Assembly (NCBI GenBank): GCA_934352055.1
Contig: CAKRJY010000009.1
Span: 1-64,000 of the forward strand
Length of the DNA: 64,000 nucleotides
From: an uncultured Lachnospiraceae bacterium
GTDB taxonomy: Bacteria; Bacillota; Clostridia; Lachnospirales; Lachnospiraceae
Reading direction: 5' to 3'
The translations under genes were made by a program, and so were the position numbers. The notes under the pieces are model-generated. The model had not been told where the DNA came from. It ran no database searches and saw nothing but the letters and a program-made list of their open reading frames with translations. Positions 36,952 to 46,524 of this stretch are shown here, one piece after another (the stretch's first letter is position 1; each line of letters begins with the position of its first letter).

Positions 36952-37638
36952 CTACTGTACGCCATATTCTGTGTAATATGCGTCAATAGACTCCTTCATA
37001 GAATCGTCAATAACTATTCTACCCTGATATTCGTGATTATATAAGTGCTCTACCACTTCATCCATAGATACAATGGCATTTGTTGCAAAACCATATGTCT
37101 CTGCCACTTCATCCAATGCTGATTTGCTGCGATCTCCGGAAAGTCCGACTTCCTGACGATTCAGGCTAACCATAAGACCAACGATGGTAACATCTCCCTG
37201 TGCACGTACGATTGGAACGGTCTCTTCCATAGATTTGCCGGAAGTTGTCACATCTTCAATCATAACCACGCGGTCGCCATCTTTGATTTTATAGCCCAGA
37301 AGAGAACCCATATCTGCGCCATGGTCTTTTGCTTCTTTACGGTCTGAGCAATATTTTACTTCCTTACCGTACAAACGATAGAATGCCTCTGCTGTAATAA
37401 CAGCGAGCGGAATCCCCTTGTATGCCGGTCCAAACAGTACATCAAAATCCTCGCCATATGCATCGTGAATCGCGCGGGCATAATACTCACCCAGTCGCAT
37501 CAGCTGTGAGCCACTAACATATGCACCGGCATTCATAAAAAATGGAGATTTACGACCACTCTTTAATGTGAAATCGCCAAATTTTAAAACATCACTCTCT
37601 ACCATAAACTCAATGAATTCCTTCTTGTAACTTTCCAT
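36952..37638 (-). CDS. pyrE: Orotate phosphoribosyltransferase
   Basis: 228 residues, Clostridia-type OPRT. The PRPP-binding motif is VVMIEDVTTSGKSMEE. Other marks are LKSGRKSPFFMNAG near the N-terminus and FGPAYKGIPLAVITAEA. It makes orotidine monophosphate from orotate and PRPP. It is the first gene of a run that continues to purD; a promoter and leader hairpin lie upstream. Confidence 0.96.
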   Translation of the reverse strand: MESYKKEFIEFMVESDVLKFGDFTLKSGRKSPFFMNAGAYVSGSQLMRLGEYYARAIHDAYGEDFDVLFGPAYKGIPLAVITAEAFYRLYGKEVKYCSDRKEAKDHGADMGSLLGYKIKDGDRVVMIEDVTTSGKSMEETVPIVRAQGDVTIVGLMVSLNRQEVGLSGDRSKSALDEVAETYGFATNAIVSMDEVVEHLYNHEYQGRIVIDDSMKESIDAYYTEYGVQ

Positions 37639-37706
37639 ATAAATAAGACCTCCTGTTTATGCGGCTTTGCGCCGTTATTGTCATCACATTACTATACATC
37701 AAACCA

Positions 37707-37730
37707 CCTTTCTCCTATAGAGCAGAAAGG
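37707..37730 (-). other. Hairpin in the pyrE 5' leader
   Basis: CCTTTCT (37707-37713) and AGAAAGG (37724-37730) form a 7-bp stem inside the predicted transcript leader. No PyrR-binding consensus or U-run follows it. Confidence 0.4.
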
Positions 37731-37748
37731 ATTCCAAATTTCGTTCCC

Positions 37749-37777
37749 ATTCTACCATAAAACCTCATGGGTTTCAA
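37749..37777 (-). promoter_or_regulatory. pyrE operon promoter
   Basis: On the minus strand TTGAAA (37772-37777), 17-bp spacer, TAGAAT (37749-37754), giving a leader of about 105 nt. Confidence 0.6.
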
Positions 37778-37835
37778 TGTGTATTGGCATTAGCAGCAGC
37801 TTCTCCAGATATAAAAAACAGACATCATCACAGGC

Positions 37836-37874
37836 AAAAAGAACGCCCCCACAAGCGTTTCTGCCTGTGGGAGC
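37836..37874 (-). terminator. Rho-independent terminator after the rhamnosidase gene
   Basis: On the minus strand, GCTCCCACAGG pairs with CTTGTGGGGGC (37845-37874, two G-U pairs), followed by GTTCTTTTTG. Confidence 0.8.
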
Positions 37875-38018
37875 ATTCTATCAAATCATCATGTATGGTT
37901 GTGGGTATTTGGAACGTTTTTGATTGTGCCTTTACTTGTACTTGTATTATCAGTTGCTTTGGTATTTCTTTTTGATCAAGCCATTACAGAATAAGTGGTT
38001 GAATAAATTCCCTACTTC

Positions 38019-40580
38019 CTACAAGTCATATTTTCCAGCGCATAAAACTCTTGTCTCCTCACCCGGTAAGGTAACCTCTGCCTCAGTATTCGCAGGAATA
38101 ACAATATGATATCTAACAGAACCATCCACTCGCTTCCAACCACTCACCACTTTACCATAAACAGAATCATATAACATTTCAATCTCATCTAGATCACTCA
38201 CTAAATGCGGTTTAATTATAAAATAATTTTTCTGTTCACTGAGTTTTATACCACATACAGTATCAAATATCCATTGGCAACAAGCTCCCTTAGAATAATG
38301 ATTCAGTGATGCATCATCTGTCCAATTCTCCCAAACTGTAGTTGCTCCATTATTAATCTGTTGTACCCATCCCAATTCCGGATTTACAAGCATGCGATAC
38401 GCATCGTCAGATTCACCTGCCTCAGATAAGCACTCAAATACAAATGGTGTCGTCAAAAATCCGGTACCAATCTTATAGTCACGCTCACGATTTAATTTTA
38501 CGATTTTACTGAGTAATACGCTTCTAACCTTATCATCAACAAGTTTTAATCCGCATGGACGTACAAACTTGCACATTCTATTCGTCTCAATCTTTCCATC
38601 TTTTACAAAATAATAGTTGTAGGATTCTTTTGTTTTTTCTGCAATCTTTTTATATTCATCCGCAAGATCATTCTCTTTCATATACATTGCCATCTCACTC
38701 ATAAGAGCTGCATCATAGGAAAGATATGCCGTCGCCTCTTCCACCATAGGTATCATCATCTTATATTGTGACGGAGCGCAGTCCTCTGGTTCTGTCCATT
38801 CGCCAAAATCTCTTCCACAAGCACACAGATATTTGTCAAATTTAGTCCTTGGTGGATACAGCAATGAAAGAAGATTTCTCTTTCCCATTCTTCCCTTATA
38901 AAATTCAAAACACTTTTTCATTGGCTCCCAAAATTTTTTCATAAGAGAGTCATCTCCATATCGTTTCCAATAATAATATGGAATCATTATAAGAGCATCC
39001 CCCCATCCGGCACCGCCTTCCACAGACAGCCACTCCAAAATCTGAGGATTATTTGGGTTTGATGGATTAATATTATAAATAAGTCCATTTTCTTTCTGTG
39101 AATCAACTACATCCTGAAGCCATTTATGAAAAAAGCTTCTTTGATCCATCATATAATTTCCCGTATTAAAAAATAACTGTGCGTCTCCAGTCCATCCGGC
39201 ACGTTCTCTGGTAGGGCAATCAGTTGGTACATCAAGAAAATTTCCCTTTACACTCCAGAATGTATTTTTTACAATTTGATTGAGCATATTATCAGATGAT
39301 GCAAATTCAAATGAAGTATCCATATCACTGTATACTGCAATTGCAGTAAAGTTTTCCGGTTTTATCTCTTCCGGCCATTCAAGCAACAATACGTATCTAA
39401 ATCCCATTACTGTAAATTTAGATTTATATACATGTTTATTACTATCACAGATTATGTCTACTGTCTGAAAATGGCACGTATCATACTCACCTTCCCAAGA
39501 GATGTTTTTATAAGTAAAGTTTCCATTTTCATCCAACTTCTCACCAAATACCATCTGGCACTTTTTACCATTTGCTCCACATAATGTCGTTTCCACATAT
39601 CCAGCTATATTCTGATGAAAATCCAGAACAGTATGACCATCCGGACATTTTATGATTGTCGGATTTGCAAACCTCTCCTGCTCTCTTACCGGGACATTAT
39701 TAGATGCACAAAGTATTCCATCATATTGGGTCGTTCTTGCGTTCCCACTGTAGGATGGCGTACATGAATAATCTACAATTTCACCATCTTTCATATCCGC
39801 TAATCTGATTGGACCATCATTCGACCATTCAAATTTTTCATCCGTGCATACATCTTCCACAGTGCCATCTTCATATACAATTTCCAACTGCCCCATTACT
39901 TTTGGTTCATGCCCATAAGTCTTTGCCTTTCCAAATACCCCTGTCTTACTTGCATAAAACCCATCTGCAAGTTCTATTGTCCAAGAATTTGTCTTTTGTG
40001 AGAACATTTCCGTCACGTCATACACCTGATAATGAGCCCTTTTCTGAAAAGCTGTCGCCCCCGGTGCAAAAACCTGATCACCAACCTTCTCTCCATTCAA
40101 ATAGGTTTCATATAAGCCACATGCAGTCATGTACAATCGAGCGTGCTTTACTTTACCAGAAAGCGTAAATTTCTTTCTAAAGTAATCTACCGGATATCTT
40201 ATTTTCGGATTTTTCTCATGGTCATAATCTCCCATGATAAACGTTGCTTTCCAATCAGATTTTTCCAATAAACCCATTTCAAATGTTGCGTACTCGCTCC
40301 ACTCCCCCTGGATACCATTCTCGTTCGTAAGGCGAATGCAACAACGTACGATATCTCTACTTTTAAAATTATCCTCAAATCGAAACTCCATGATATCTGT
40401 ATTTGCTCTGATAATCTTTGTTTCTCTGCATTCCGCTCCAAAACTTTGCACATTGTATTCAATCTCATATGCACTTTGCTTTATCGCATCTCGACATTTC
40501 CATGTCAATACTGGATTCTTTTCATCAATCCCTATCGGATTTTTCATATATGCGATTTTTAGATTTATTGCCTGAATCAT
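38019..40580 (-). CDS. Alpha-L-rhamnosidase, GH78 family
   Basis: 853 residues, no signal peptide, hence cytoplasmic. N-terminal beta-sandwich domains (LYMTACGLYETYLNGEKVGD is typical of GH78) precede an alpha/alpha barrel. The catalytic region reads DVPTDCPTRERAGWTGDAQ, with the conserved Asp and Glu of GH78. A late W-E-N-W motif (ATTVWENWTDDASLNHYSKG) is also conserved. It removes terminal L-rhamnose from glycosides such as flavonoid or saponin conjugates. Its ATG overlaps the stop of the small ORF upstream (ATGA), and the GPH transporter gene precedes that. Confidence 0.92.
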   Translation of the reverse strand: MIQAINLKIAYMKNPIGIDEKNPVLTWKCRDAIKQSAYEIEYNVQSFGAECRETKIIRANTDIMEFRFEDNFKSRDIVRCCIRLTNENGIQGEWSEYATFEMGLLEKSDWKATFIMGDYDHEKNPKIRYPVDYFRKKFTLSGKVKHARLYMTACGLYETYLNGEKVGDQVFAPGATAFQKRAHYQVYDVTEMFSQKTNSWTIELADGFYASKTGVFGKAKTYGHEPKVMGQLEIVYEDGTVEDVCTDEKFEWSNDGPIRLADMKDGEIVDYSCTPSYSGNARTTQYDGILCASNNVPVREQERFANPTIIKCPDGHTVLDFHQNIAGYVETTLCGANGKKCQMVFGEKLDENGNFTYKNISWEGEYDTCHFQTVDIICDSNKHVYKSKFTVMGFRYVLLLEWPEEIKPENFTAIAVYSDMDTSFEFASSDNMLNQIVKNTFWSVKGNFLDVPTDCPTRERAGWTGDAQLFFNTGNYMMDQRSFFHKWLQDVVDSQKENGLIYNINPSNPNNPQILEWLSVEGGAGWGDALIMIPYYYWKRYGDDSLMKKFWEPMKKCFEFYKGRMGKRNLLSLLYPPRTKFDKYLCACGRDFGEWTEPEDCAPSQYKMMIPMVEEATAYLSYDAALMSEMAMYMKENDLADEYKKIAEKTKESYNYYFVKDGKIETNRMCKFVRPCGLKLVDDKVRSVLLSKIVKLNRERDYKIGTGFLTTPFVFECLSEAGESDDAYRMLVNPELGWVQQINNGATTVWENWTDDASLNHYSKGACCQWIFDTVCGIKLSEQKNYFIIKPHLVSDLDEIEMLYDSVYGKVVSGWKRVDGSVRYHIVIPANTEAEVTLPGEETRVLCAGKYDL

Positions 40581-40729
40581 ATATTCTCCATTCCAAGTTC
40601 ATTCGTCAATAACTCATATACCTGTCTGTATACCTTAAATGCCTCTGCATCCTTCAAAATCATTGCTTTTTTCGTTGCCCATGATTCCTGCTTCATAAAG
40701 TTTTCTCTGCCAGCACATACACGACTCAT
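40577..40729 (-). CDS. 50-aa ORF translationally coupled to the rhamnosidase gene
   Basis: MSRVCAGRENFMKQESWATK and onward, ending ELLTNELGMENI. The start is uncertain: a GTG at 40744 is also in frame and neither has a strong ribosome binding site. Its TGA overlaps the rhamnosidase ATG as ATGA, so translation could be coupled. No family is recognised; it is either a small protein or the 3' remnant of a lost gene. Confidence 0.4.
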   Translation of the reverse strand: MSRVCAGRENFMKQESWATKKAMILKDAEAFKVYRQVYELLTNELGMENI

Positions 40730-40780
40730 CAAGTCATTATCCACTTTTCTCGTGCCTATTTATCCTCGAATTTTATACTC

Positions 40781-42268
40781 TTACCTCTTTTGACTTCCAT
40801 CCTCATTCAATCCATTCTCTACTCTAAGTTTCTTTAAATCTTTTTCAAGGTTAAAGAATGCAAATAAAATTACACATATTCCCAGAAAGATAAGTGGCAT
40901 CCAGTTGAATGCAAAATTAATTCCCGCCATGGCAGAGTTTACAGTGTCCACTCCACCCTCAATATATTTATTAAATCCCGCTTCTCCAAGCGCTGCAAGT
41001 TCTGCCCAATCATCAAAACCATTGTCTACAACACCCTTCGTCAAATAATCAAAACTTGTCAGTGACAAAATAAGTCCGATGATTACTGAGCTCAATGAGG
41101 TAGCCATCTTTTGTGCAAAACTTACAAATGAAGAATACATTGCCTCTGCTATAACACCAGTCTTATACCGTCCGTATTCCATACATTCATAATTTATCTG
41201 TGAGCCAACACATGCAACCAGAATATTAGGGAGACTCACAAATAAGTATCCTATCATCTGTATCGGAAGTAATGATGGCATAATTAGACGAAGTACCACC
41301 CCAATCATCGCAAATACAATGGACATCTGTATCACTTTTGCAGTACCAAATTTCTTGCATAGCTTTGGTATAAAGAAAAATACCGGCATCTCTACCACAG
41401 ACACAGCCATTACGATAGAAAACACACTCAAGTCTCCATATACATACTGGAAATAATACTGACCCGTTGTAAACGAACTCATCATAACAAGCATGTATAA
41501 GAAATTAATTACTGTGTACATCATAAGATATTTATTCTTAAGCACACTTTTTAAAAAGGTTCCAATAGGCACTTTCTCTATTGCTTCCTTCGCATCATAT
41601 CCACCAAAAGAAGCGAGTTCTTCCTCTGTATATTCTTTGCATATCATAAACGAAATTAAAGATGTTACGATTCCAAATACTCCCACAATCAAAACAAGAA
41701 TTACAAATCCCTGTTGTGATCCGTGAAATGCATTGATAATTGCCGGAAGTGCCACTTGAAGCCCAAGTGAGCCAATAGCAAATACAACCCCTATAATCGT
41801 GAGTGTTTTAATTCTGTTTTCCTCTTTTACGATACTTCGTTTAATATTTGTTTCGTATGCAATATTGGTCATGGTAGAAAAGATTGCACTATGCAATGTT
41901 GCAAACACCGTAATATAAACTACCAACCCCATATCGCTCATCAACGCTCTTGGTGCCAGAAAAACGAGTATAAGTGTAATCCACATCGGGATTGACGCAA
42001 GTATCCATGGCCTTGCCTTTCCCCATCTTGTATGTGTAGAGTCAACGATTGTTCCCATCACAAGATCCGTAAGCGCATCAATTGCTGTCTTAATAGCCAC
42101 TCCAATCGAAATCGCTGCTGCTGCAATGCCAAGACTATTGGTAGCGAAATACGTAACCTCTCCTATCATAAGTCCCGCTAAGATATTTCCTAATCTTAAC
42201 AATGCAAATCCCAATGTCTTCTTTTTTGAAAATTTCTCATCTGCAATATTTAATTGCGTTGTCTCCAT
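40781..42268 (-). CDS. GPH-family sugar/glycoside cation symporter (MFS)
   Basis: 495 residues, about 12 transmembrane helices. Marks: AIDALTDLVMGTIVDSTHTR with the conserved Asp of the GPH cation site, WGKARPWILASIPMW and the long central loop (KEYTEEELASFGG). It probably imports the rhamnosylated glycoside or oligosaccharide for the cytoplasmic GH78 and GH2 enzymes. It is the first gene of this arm of the locus, opposite the AraC gene. Confidence 0.9.
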   Translation of the reverse strand: METTQLNIADEKFSKKKTLGFALLRLGNILAGLMIGEVTYFATNSLGIAAAAISIGVAIKTAIDALTDLVMGTIVDSTHTRWGKARPWILASIPMWITLILVFLAPRALMSDMGLVVYITVFATLHSAIFSTMTNIAYETNIKRSIVKEENRIKTLTIIGVVFAIGSLGLQVALPAIINAFHGSQQGFVILVLIVGVFGIVTSLISFMICKEYTEEELASFGGYDAKEAIEKVPIGTFLKSVLKNKYLMMYTVINFLYMLVMMSSFTTGQYYFQYVYGDLSVFSIVMAVSVVEMPVFFFIPKLCKKFGTAKVIQMSIVFAMIGVVLRLIMPSLLPIQMIGYLFVSLPNILVACVGSQINYECMEYGRYKTGVIAEAMYSSFVSFAQKMATSLSSVIIGLILSLTSFDYLTKGVVDNGFDDWAELAALGEAGFNKYIEGGVDTVNSAMAGINFAFNWMPLIFLGICVILFAFFNLEKDLKKLRVENGLNEDGSQKR

Positions 42269-42433
42269 ATTTTCTCCTCCTAAATTCAGCGTTTTAATAG
42301 CATTGCCCTTAAAACTTTTTCCTTTGCGAGTTTAATCATACCTTCTGATTTCAAAATATAACATCTCACCGATTCATACATATTTCACTCCCATAAAAAA
42401 AACTTCCCACTTTTATCTGTGATGAAACTCATA

Positions 42434-42462
42434 TTGAAATTTTCAAATTAACGTAATATAAT
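42434..42462 (+). promoter_or_regulatory. Promoter of the glycoside-locus araC gene
   Basis: TTGAAA (42434-42439), 17-bp spacer, TATAAT (42457-42462), nearly consensus. The -35 is part of the palindrome TTGAAATTTTCAA (42434-42446), a possible autoregulatory site. Confidence 0.65.
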
Positions 42463-42552
42463 TTCTATACTAACAGTTTCCACATGCCATTGTCATGTTT
42501 TACTGTATTTTCAGCATTTCAAATGTTTTCATTTTCAAAGAGGAGTTTATCC

Positions 42553-43638
42553 ATGGAAATAAAAGGTACTGATCAGATTTATCATATTTTGCAAAACTTA
42601 AGTAATCTGGAGATGGCATTTCTGGACTATTCGGATAATAATAAAGACTTCGTAGAGTATCATACTTATATCGAATACTTCAACAGCTATGCCATTAGAA
42701 ATCATAATCTTTCACGATTTTACTTTCCGATAGCTATTACTCCAGAACTCAATCTGCCAAAGTACATTACGGATATTGGCACTGTTCCAGAAAAGCTCAA
42801 TATTCTACCCGGATACGATTACGCTATGGCAAAACAGTTCAATTTTCCCGGCGGAGCACCTCACTCCTGCGAATACTACTCTTTATTCTATATCATTGAA
42901 GGCAAGGCGGAGGTTACGATCAAAAATTCACAGTTTGCCTTATTTCAGGGTGACTTTATTTTCATACCACCTCATGTTCAGTATATGATTACGTCTGTCC
43001 CTGAAAGTATTTGTATATGTTTTAACCTAAAACGCAGTTTTGTCACGGCACAGTACTCAGATATCTTTCATGACGACAAACGTCTAACCACATTTCTTAT
43101 GGATAGTCTCAATGAAAATAATCAAATGAACTATTTGATTATCCGAACAAATGCCAACGAAATCATTAAAGATTTAGCACTTAACTGCTTTGCTGAATAT
43201 ATCAATCAAAATAAATATGCAAATAATATTATGAAAAACTGTTTATCGCTTATTTTCACCTATGTGCTTAGAGACGAAAATACCCAGATAGAATCATCTA
43301 TCCGGGTAAGTCAGAATGATCTCCAATATCAGAGAATCATCGATTATTTAAAACAAAATTATCAATTTGCATCTTTGAATTCCACAGCTGAATATGTCCA
43401 TTACACCAAGCAATATGTCTGCAAAATTGTAAAAGAAGCTACCGGAAAAACATTTAATACCGTTCTTATAGAAATACGTCTTGCCATCGTCTGCCAGTAT
43501 CTAGAAAACAGTGATTTCTCTCTGGAATACATTTCAGAACTATGCGGTTTCTCTGTAAGTTCTCATCTTAGCCGCGTCTTCAAAGAACACTATGGCATGA
43601 CACCTAGTGCTTACCGCAAAGCACACAATCCGCATTAA
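42553..43638 (+). CDS. AraC family transcriptional regulator of the rhamnoside locus
   Basis: 361 residues. The start at 42553 (MEIKGTDQIYH) has GAGGAG 7 nt upstream. An N-terminal region of about 100 residues is followed by a cupin (FNFPGGAPHSCEYYSLFYII, GDFIFIPPHVQYM). Two C-terminal helix-turn-helix motifs (about 265-358) include SLNSTAEYVHYTKQYVCKIV and SLEYISELCGFSVSSHLSRV. It is divergent from the GPH transporter-GH78 operon and probably senses the sugar. Its 3' end overlaps the SGNH remnant on the other strand. Confidence 0.92.
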   Translation: MEIKGTDQIYHILQNLSNLEMAFLDYSDNNKDFVEYHTYIEYFNSYAIRNHNLSRFYFPIAITPELNLPKYITDIGTVPEKLNILPGYDYAMAKQFNFPGGAPHSCEYYSLFYIIEGKAEVTIKNSQFALFQGDFIFIPPHVQYMITSVPESICICFNLKRSFVTAQYSDIFHDDKRLTTFLMDSLNENNQMNYLIIRTNANEIIKDLALNCFAEYINQNKYANNIMKNCLSLIFTYVLRDENTQIESSIRVSQNDLQYQRIIDYLKQNYQFASLNSTAEYVHYTKQYVCKIVKEATGKTFNTVLIEIRLAIVCQYLENSDFSLEYISELCGFSVSSHLSRVFKEHYGMTPSAYRKAHNPH

Positions 43639-43755
43639 GTCCGCTATACGTTCCGCCATCCTATCTGCTCCAAGCGCATTCGGATGGATTCCATCTGCTA
43701 CGAACCATTCCGGGTGAGTAGCGGTAAATATATGTAGATCAAGCCAAAAATATAT
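43630..43755 (-). pseudogene. SGNH/GDSL-type esterase, C-terminal remnant
   Basis: On the minus strand the frame reads HPEWFVADGIHPNALGADRM then AERIADLMR. DGIHPNALGA is block V of SGNH hydrolases, with the catalytic Asp and His three residues apart. The frame is open for only about 42 codons from a TAA at 43756-43758, so the rest of the gene, with blocks I-III, is gone. It lies 16 bp after the GH2 stop, suggesting that a GH2-esterase operon was cut when the araC side was joined. Confidence 0.65.
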
Positions 43756-43771
43756 TTACCTTTCATGAACT

Positions 43772-46195
43772 CTAGCCTCTTTTCGTACAACATTGAATTT
43801 TTCTTATTTCTACTGCATCTAGCCCCTCAGCAGATACTGAGATAATAGCTTCACCTTCTTCTCCTGTTGAGCGAACATAAAATCCCAGTGTTCCATTGGA
43901 TGTAGTAAAACAATTTCCCGTATATCGTTCCTCAGTAATCGGTTCTCTGCTTCCAATTGCAATAATCTCGGCAGGACCTGTAACATCAACAATTACCTTT
44001 CTATCTTCCAACAGTTTTACGATACCATTATGATCAGTAAGTTTGACCAATACAAAAGTGACATCCTCTCCATCTGCATACAGTTCCGTCTTTTCAGGAA
44101 TCACTCTGATTACATCCTCCTTGCCAGCTGTCTTAATTGTCTCTTCCGCAATTACATTCCCCAATTCATCGTAACTTACTGCTTTTAATTCTCCCTGCTT
44201 ATAAACTGTCTCAAAGCAGGCTTTTGTGTCAACCAATTCTTTTCTTCCTATCGATACTCCATCTTGAAACAGTTCTATGTACTTTCCAATGCTATATACC
44301 TCAATTTCAGCCTTTCGACCTTCACATCCTTTAAAACTCCAGCTTGATACAGCGTCTGTATCTCTCCACATTCCAAAAAAATGTTTTTCTCCCGAATGAT
44401 TAACTGGACGAACCGCTATGTAAGGTTTCTTATACAATACCCATGCTATATTTGCAGCATATCCTTCCGTCTCCATCTCTCCAAGGAGGTTTATAACGCC
44501 ACATCCGGCGCTGACGCAAGGATATGGTCTATTAAATCCTCCCCGTGTAGTGCCATAAATCGGCACACCTACTCCTGCCTCGCCCAGATAATCTATAGCG
44601 GTCCACATGAAATCTCCTATCAGATAAGAATTTTTTTCAATTAGCGGCCAGCGCTTTGCCATGGAATGAGGATATGTCTCCGACCCCACCATAATCCTCA
44701 TCGGGTCGTGTTTGTGATGTGGTTCATAACAATCCTCAGCATAATTAAGTCCTACAATATCCAGTTCATCAAAACATGGCCTAAGAAGTTTCTCGACTTT
44801 TTCCGGTTTACCCATTATCTTTTTAATAAATGGAACCACTGTGACAATAATATTCGCTAGCAAACTTGCTGCTGCCTGAGAATTTTTCGTCTCTTCATAA
44901 GGATTCACCTCATCCAGAGATGTACACTTTGACTTAGAGCCCCCCATACTGGATACAACCGGATTGATGCAATTCACAACAGGTCGCGTGTTATCCTCTT
45001 CATGACATATTCTAACCAATTCGCGGCTAATTTCTACACCACTTTGTTTTCCTGTGTCTCCAATCTCATTTCCAATAGAATACATAATTACAGATGGGTG
45101 ACTTATATCCTTTCTAATCATAGCGCGAAGGTCAGCTTCATGCTGCTCATCAAAATAGATTGAATAATCATATTCTACCTTCATAAACTGCCATTGATCA
45201 AAAGCTTCATCCATCACATACATTCCATACTTATCACAAGCTGAAAGCAAAGCTTTGCTGGCAGGATTATGAGCCGAACGGATGGCATTGAACCCCGCAT
45301 CTTTTAGAATTTTAACCTTCCTCTCTTCCGCATAATCAATGGCTCTACTTCCAAGTATTCCATTATCATGGTGAATACAACCACCGCGAAGCTTTACATA
45401 CTTATTATTTATTTTAAGTCCGTGCTCTGCACTCCATGCCAAAAGTCGAATACCGGTCTTAATCTCTTGCCTATCAATCACCTCTCCTACATTATTCACA
45501 AGATTGCACTCTACTCTATACAGATGTGGCGCTTCATCACTCCATAACTTTGCATCCTTGATCGTAAGTTTTGCATTTAATCCTACACTGCTCACCACAA
45601 GTGTATCACCATCATAAACCTTGATTGTCACATCACATTCTTCCGTAGCTTCAATCTCTGTCTTAACACAAATTACAGCAGGGTCAATACTCTTTGTAGT
45701 AACATGAATCCCATCAACTGCAATATGGTTCTTATTGCCCACATATAGATTTACATTTCTGTAAATTCCACTTCCTGTATACCAACGGCTGTTAGGCGTC
45801 CTGGTATTATCCGCTATGACTCTTATCTCGTTATCTTCGCCATAGTTCAATTGTTCTGACAGTTCAAGAACGAAGCCCGTATAGCCGTATATCCAGCCCC
45901 CAATGTACTTTCCATTCACATAGACAGAGGAATTCTGATAAATTCCCTCGAACTCAATCAAAATACATTTACCATCCCACTCATGTGGTGCATAAAAATT
46001 TTTGAGATATACATACCTTCCACCGGGAAAGAATCCCGCCGCTGCACCGTTCTTCATGTTTTGAAGGCGTTTCTCTGTCTGCATTGCGTCATGAGGAAGC
46101 GTCACTTTTATTTCATCTCCCCCCGTTATATCATTTTTAAATGTCCAGTCTTTGTTGAATCTAATCCTTTCCATATTTTTGTGTTTCTTGCTCAT
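43772..46195 (-). CDS. GH2 family glycoside hydrolase (beta-galactosidase/glucuronidase clan)
   Basis: 807 residues, no signal peptide. The N-terminal jelly roll (RIRFNKDWTF, GIYQNSSVYVNGKYIGGWIY, NSRWYTGSGIYRNV) is followed by an Ig-like domain and a TIM barrel. The acid/base Glu lies in YSIGNEIGDTG (about 377) and the nucleophile Glu in MVGSETYPHS (about 504). C-terminal DUF4982 and Ig-like domains follow. Substrate is probably a beta-galactoside or related plant glycoside handled with the GH78. The start is unsure; MERIRFNKDW, 7 residues in, is an alternative, and no clear ribosome binding site is seen. Confidence 0.9.
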   Translation of the reverse strand: MSKKHKNMERIRFNKDWTFKNDITGGDEIKVTLPHDAMQTEKRLQNMKNGAAAGFFPGGRYVYLKNFYAPHEWDGKCILIEFEGIYQNSSVYVNGKYIGGWIYGYTGFVLELSEQLNYGEDNEIRVIADNTRTPNSRWYTGSGIYRNVNLYVGNKNHIAVDGIHVTTKSIDPAVICVKTEIEATEECDVTIKVYDGDTLVVSSVGLNAKLTIKDAKLWSDEAPHLYRVECNLVNNVGEVIDRQEIKTGIRLLAWSAEHGLKINNKYVKLRGGCIHHDNGILGSRAIDYAEERKVKILKDAGFNAIRSAHNPASKALLSACDKYGMYVMDEAFDQWQFMKVEYDYSIYFDEQHEADLRAMIRKDISHPSVIMYSIGNEIGDTGKQSGVEISRELVRICHEEDNTRPVVNCINPVVSSMGGSKSKCTSLDEVNPYEETKNSQAAASLLANIIVTVVPFIKKIMGKPEKVEKLLRPCFDELDIVGLNYAEDCYEPHHKHDPMRIMVGSETYPHSMAKRWPLIEKNSYLIGDFMWTAIDYLGEAGVGVPIYGTTRGGFNRPYPCVSAGCGVINLLGEMETEGYAANIAWVLYKKPYIAVRPVNHSGEKHFFGMWRDTDAVSSWSFKGCEGRKAEIEVYSIGKYIELFQDGVSIGRKELVDTKACFETVYKQGELKAVSYDELGNVIAEETIKTAGKEDVIRVIPEKTELYADGEDVTFVLVKLTDHNGIVKLLEDRKVIVDVTGPAEIIAIGSREPITEERYTGNCFTTSNGTLGFYVRSTGEEGEAIISVSAEGLDAVEIRKIQCCTKRG

Positions 46196-46364
46196 CTACA
46201 TTCATTTTTCTTAGTTCTTGTAGATAAAGCAAGATATCATGTCCCCTTTCTAAAGTTGTATCTTTGCAGATTATAATTTGTAATTTAATTATAATAAGTC
46301 TCCTCGCTTTAGATAACTCACAGTATATTTTATTACTATGCATATTATGAAAATAAACTTATCT

Positions 46365-46487
46365 AATATATCTGTGATGAAACACTCTTTATCATCTACT
46401 CCAATCAACTCAAGACTCACTACTGTTGATTGGCTAAACCTTAAGCAGACCGGATTTCCACCTGTTAGATTAATTGGCTGGGCGCAC
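46365..46487 (-). mobile_element. Group II intron 5'-end fragment (candidate)
   Basis: Read on the minus strand from 46487: GTGCGCCCAG matches the 5' start of many bacterial group II introns. Then come AACAGGTGGAAATCCGGTC, like the conserved GGTGAAAGTCC segment of domain I, and a 9-bp stem CCAATCAAC/GTTGATTGG (46401-46433). Similarity ends within about 130 nt and no reverse transcriptase follows, so at most a truncated copy is present. Confidence 0.4.
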
Positions 46488-46524
46488 AATTCAACTTTTC
46501 CAATACGTTCTCCCCTATTGCCTC

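Larger units (their letters stand above)
37639..38018. other. 380-bp intergenic region: pyrE leader and promoter, GH78 terminator
   Basis: Contains the pyrE leader (37639-37742) and promoter (37749-37777), then the terminator for the rhamnosidase gene (37836-37874). A G-C hairpin GCGGCTTTGCGCCG also lies in the leader at about 37660-37675. Nothing else was recognised between 37875 and 38018. Confidence 0.6.

Noticed and set aside
37639..37742. PyrR attenuator in the pyrE leader
   Set aside because: Hairpins are present but neither the PyrR-binding consensus nor a terminator U-run is seen.
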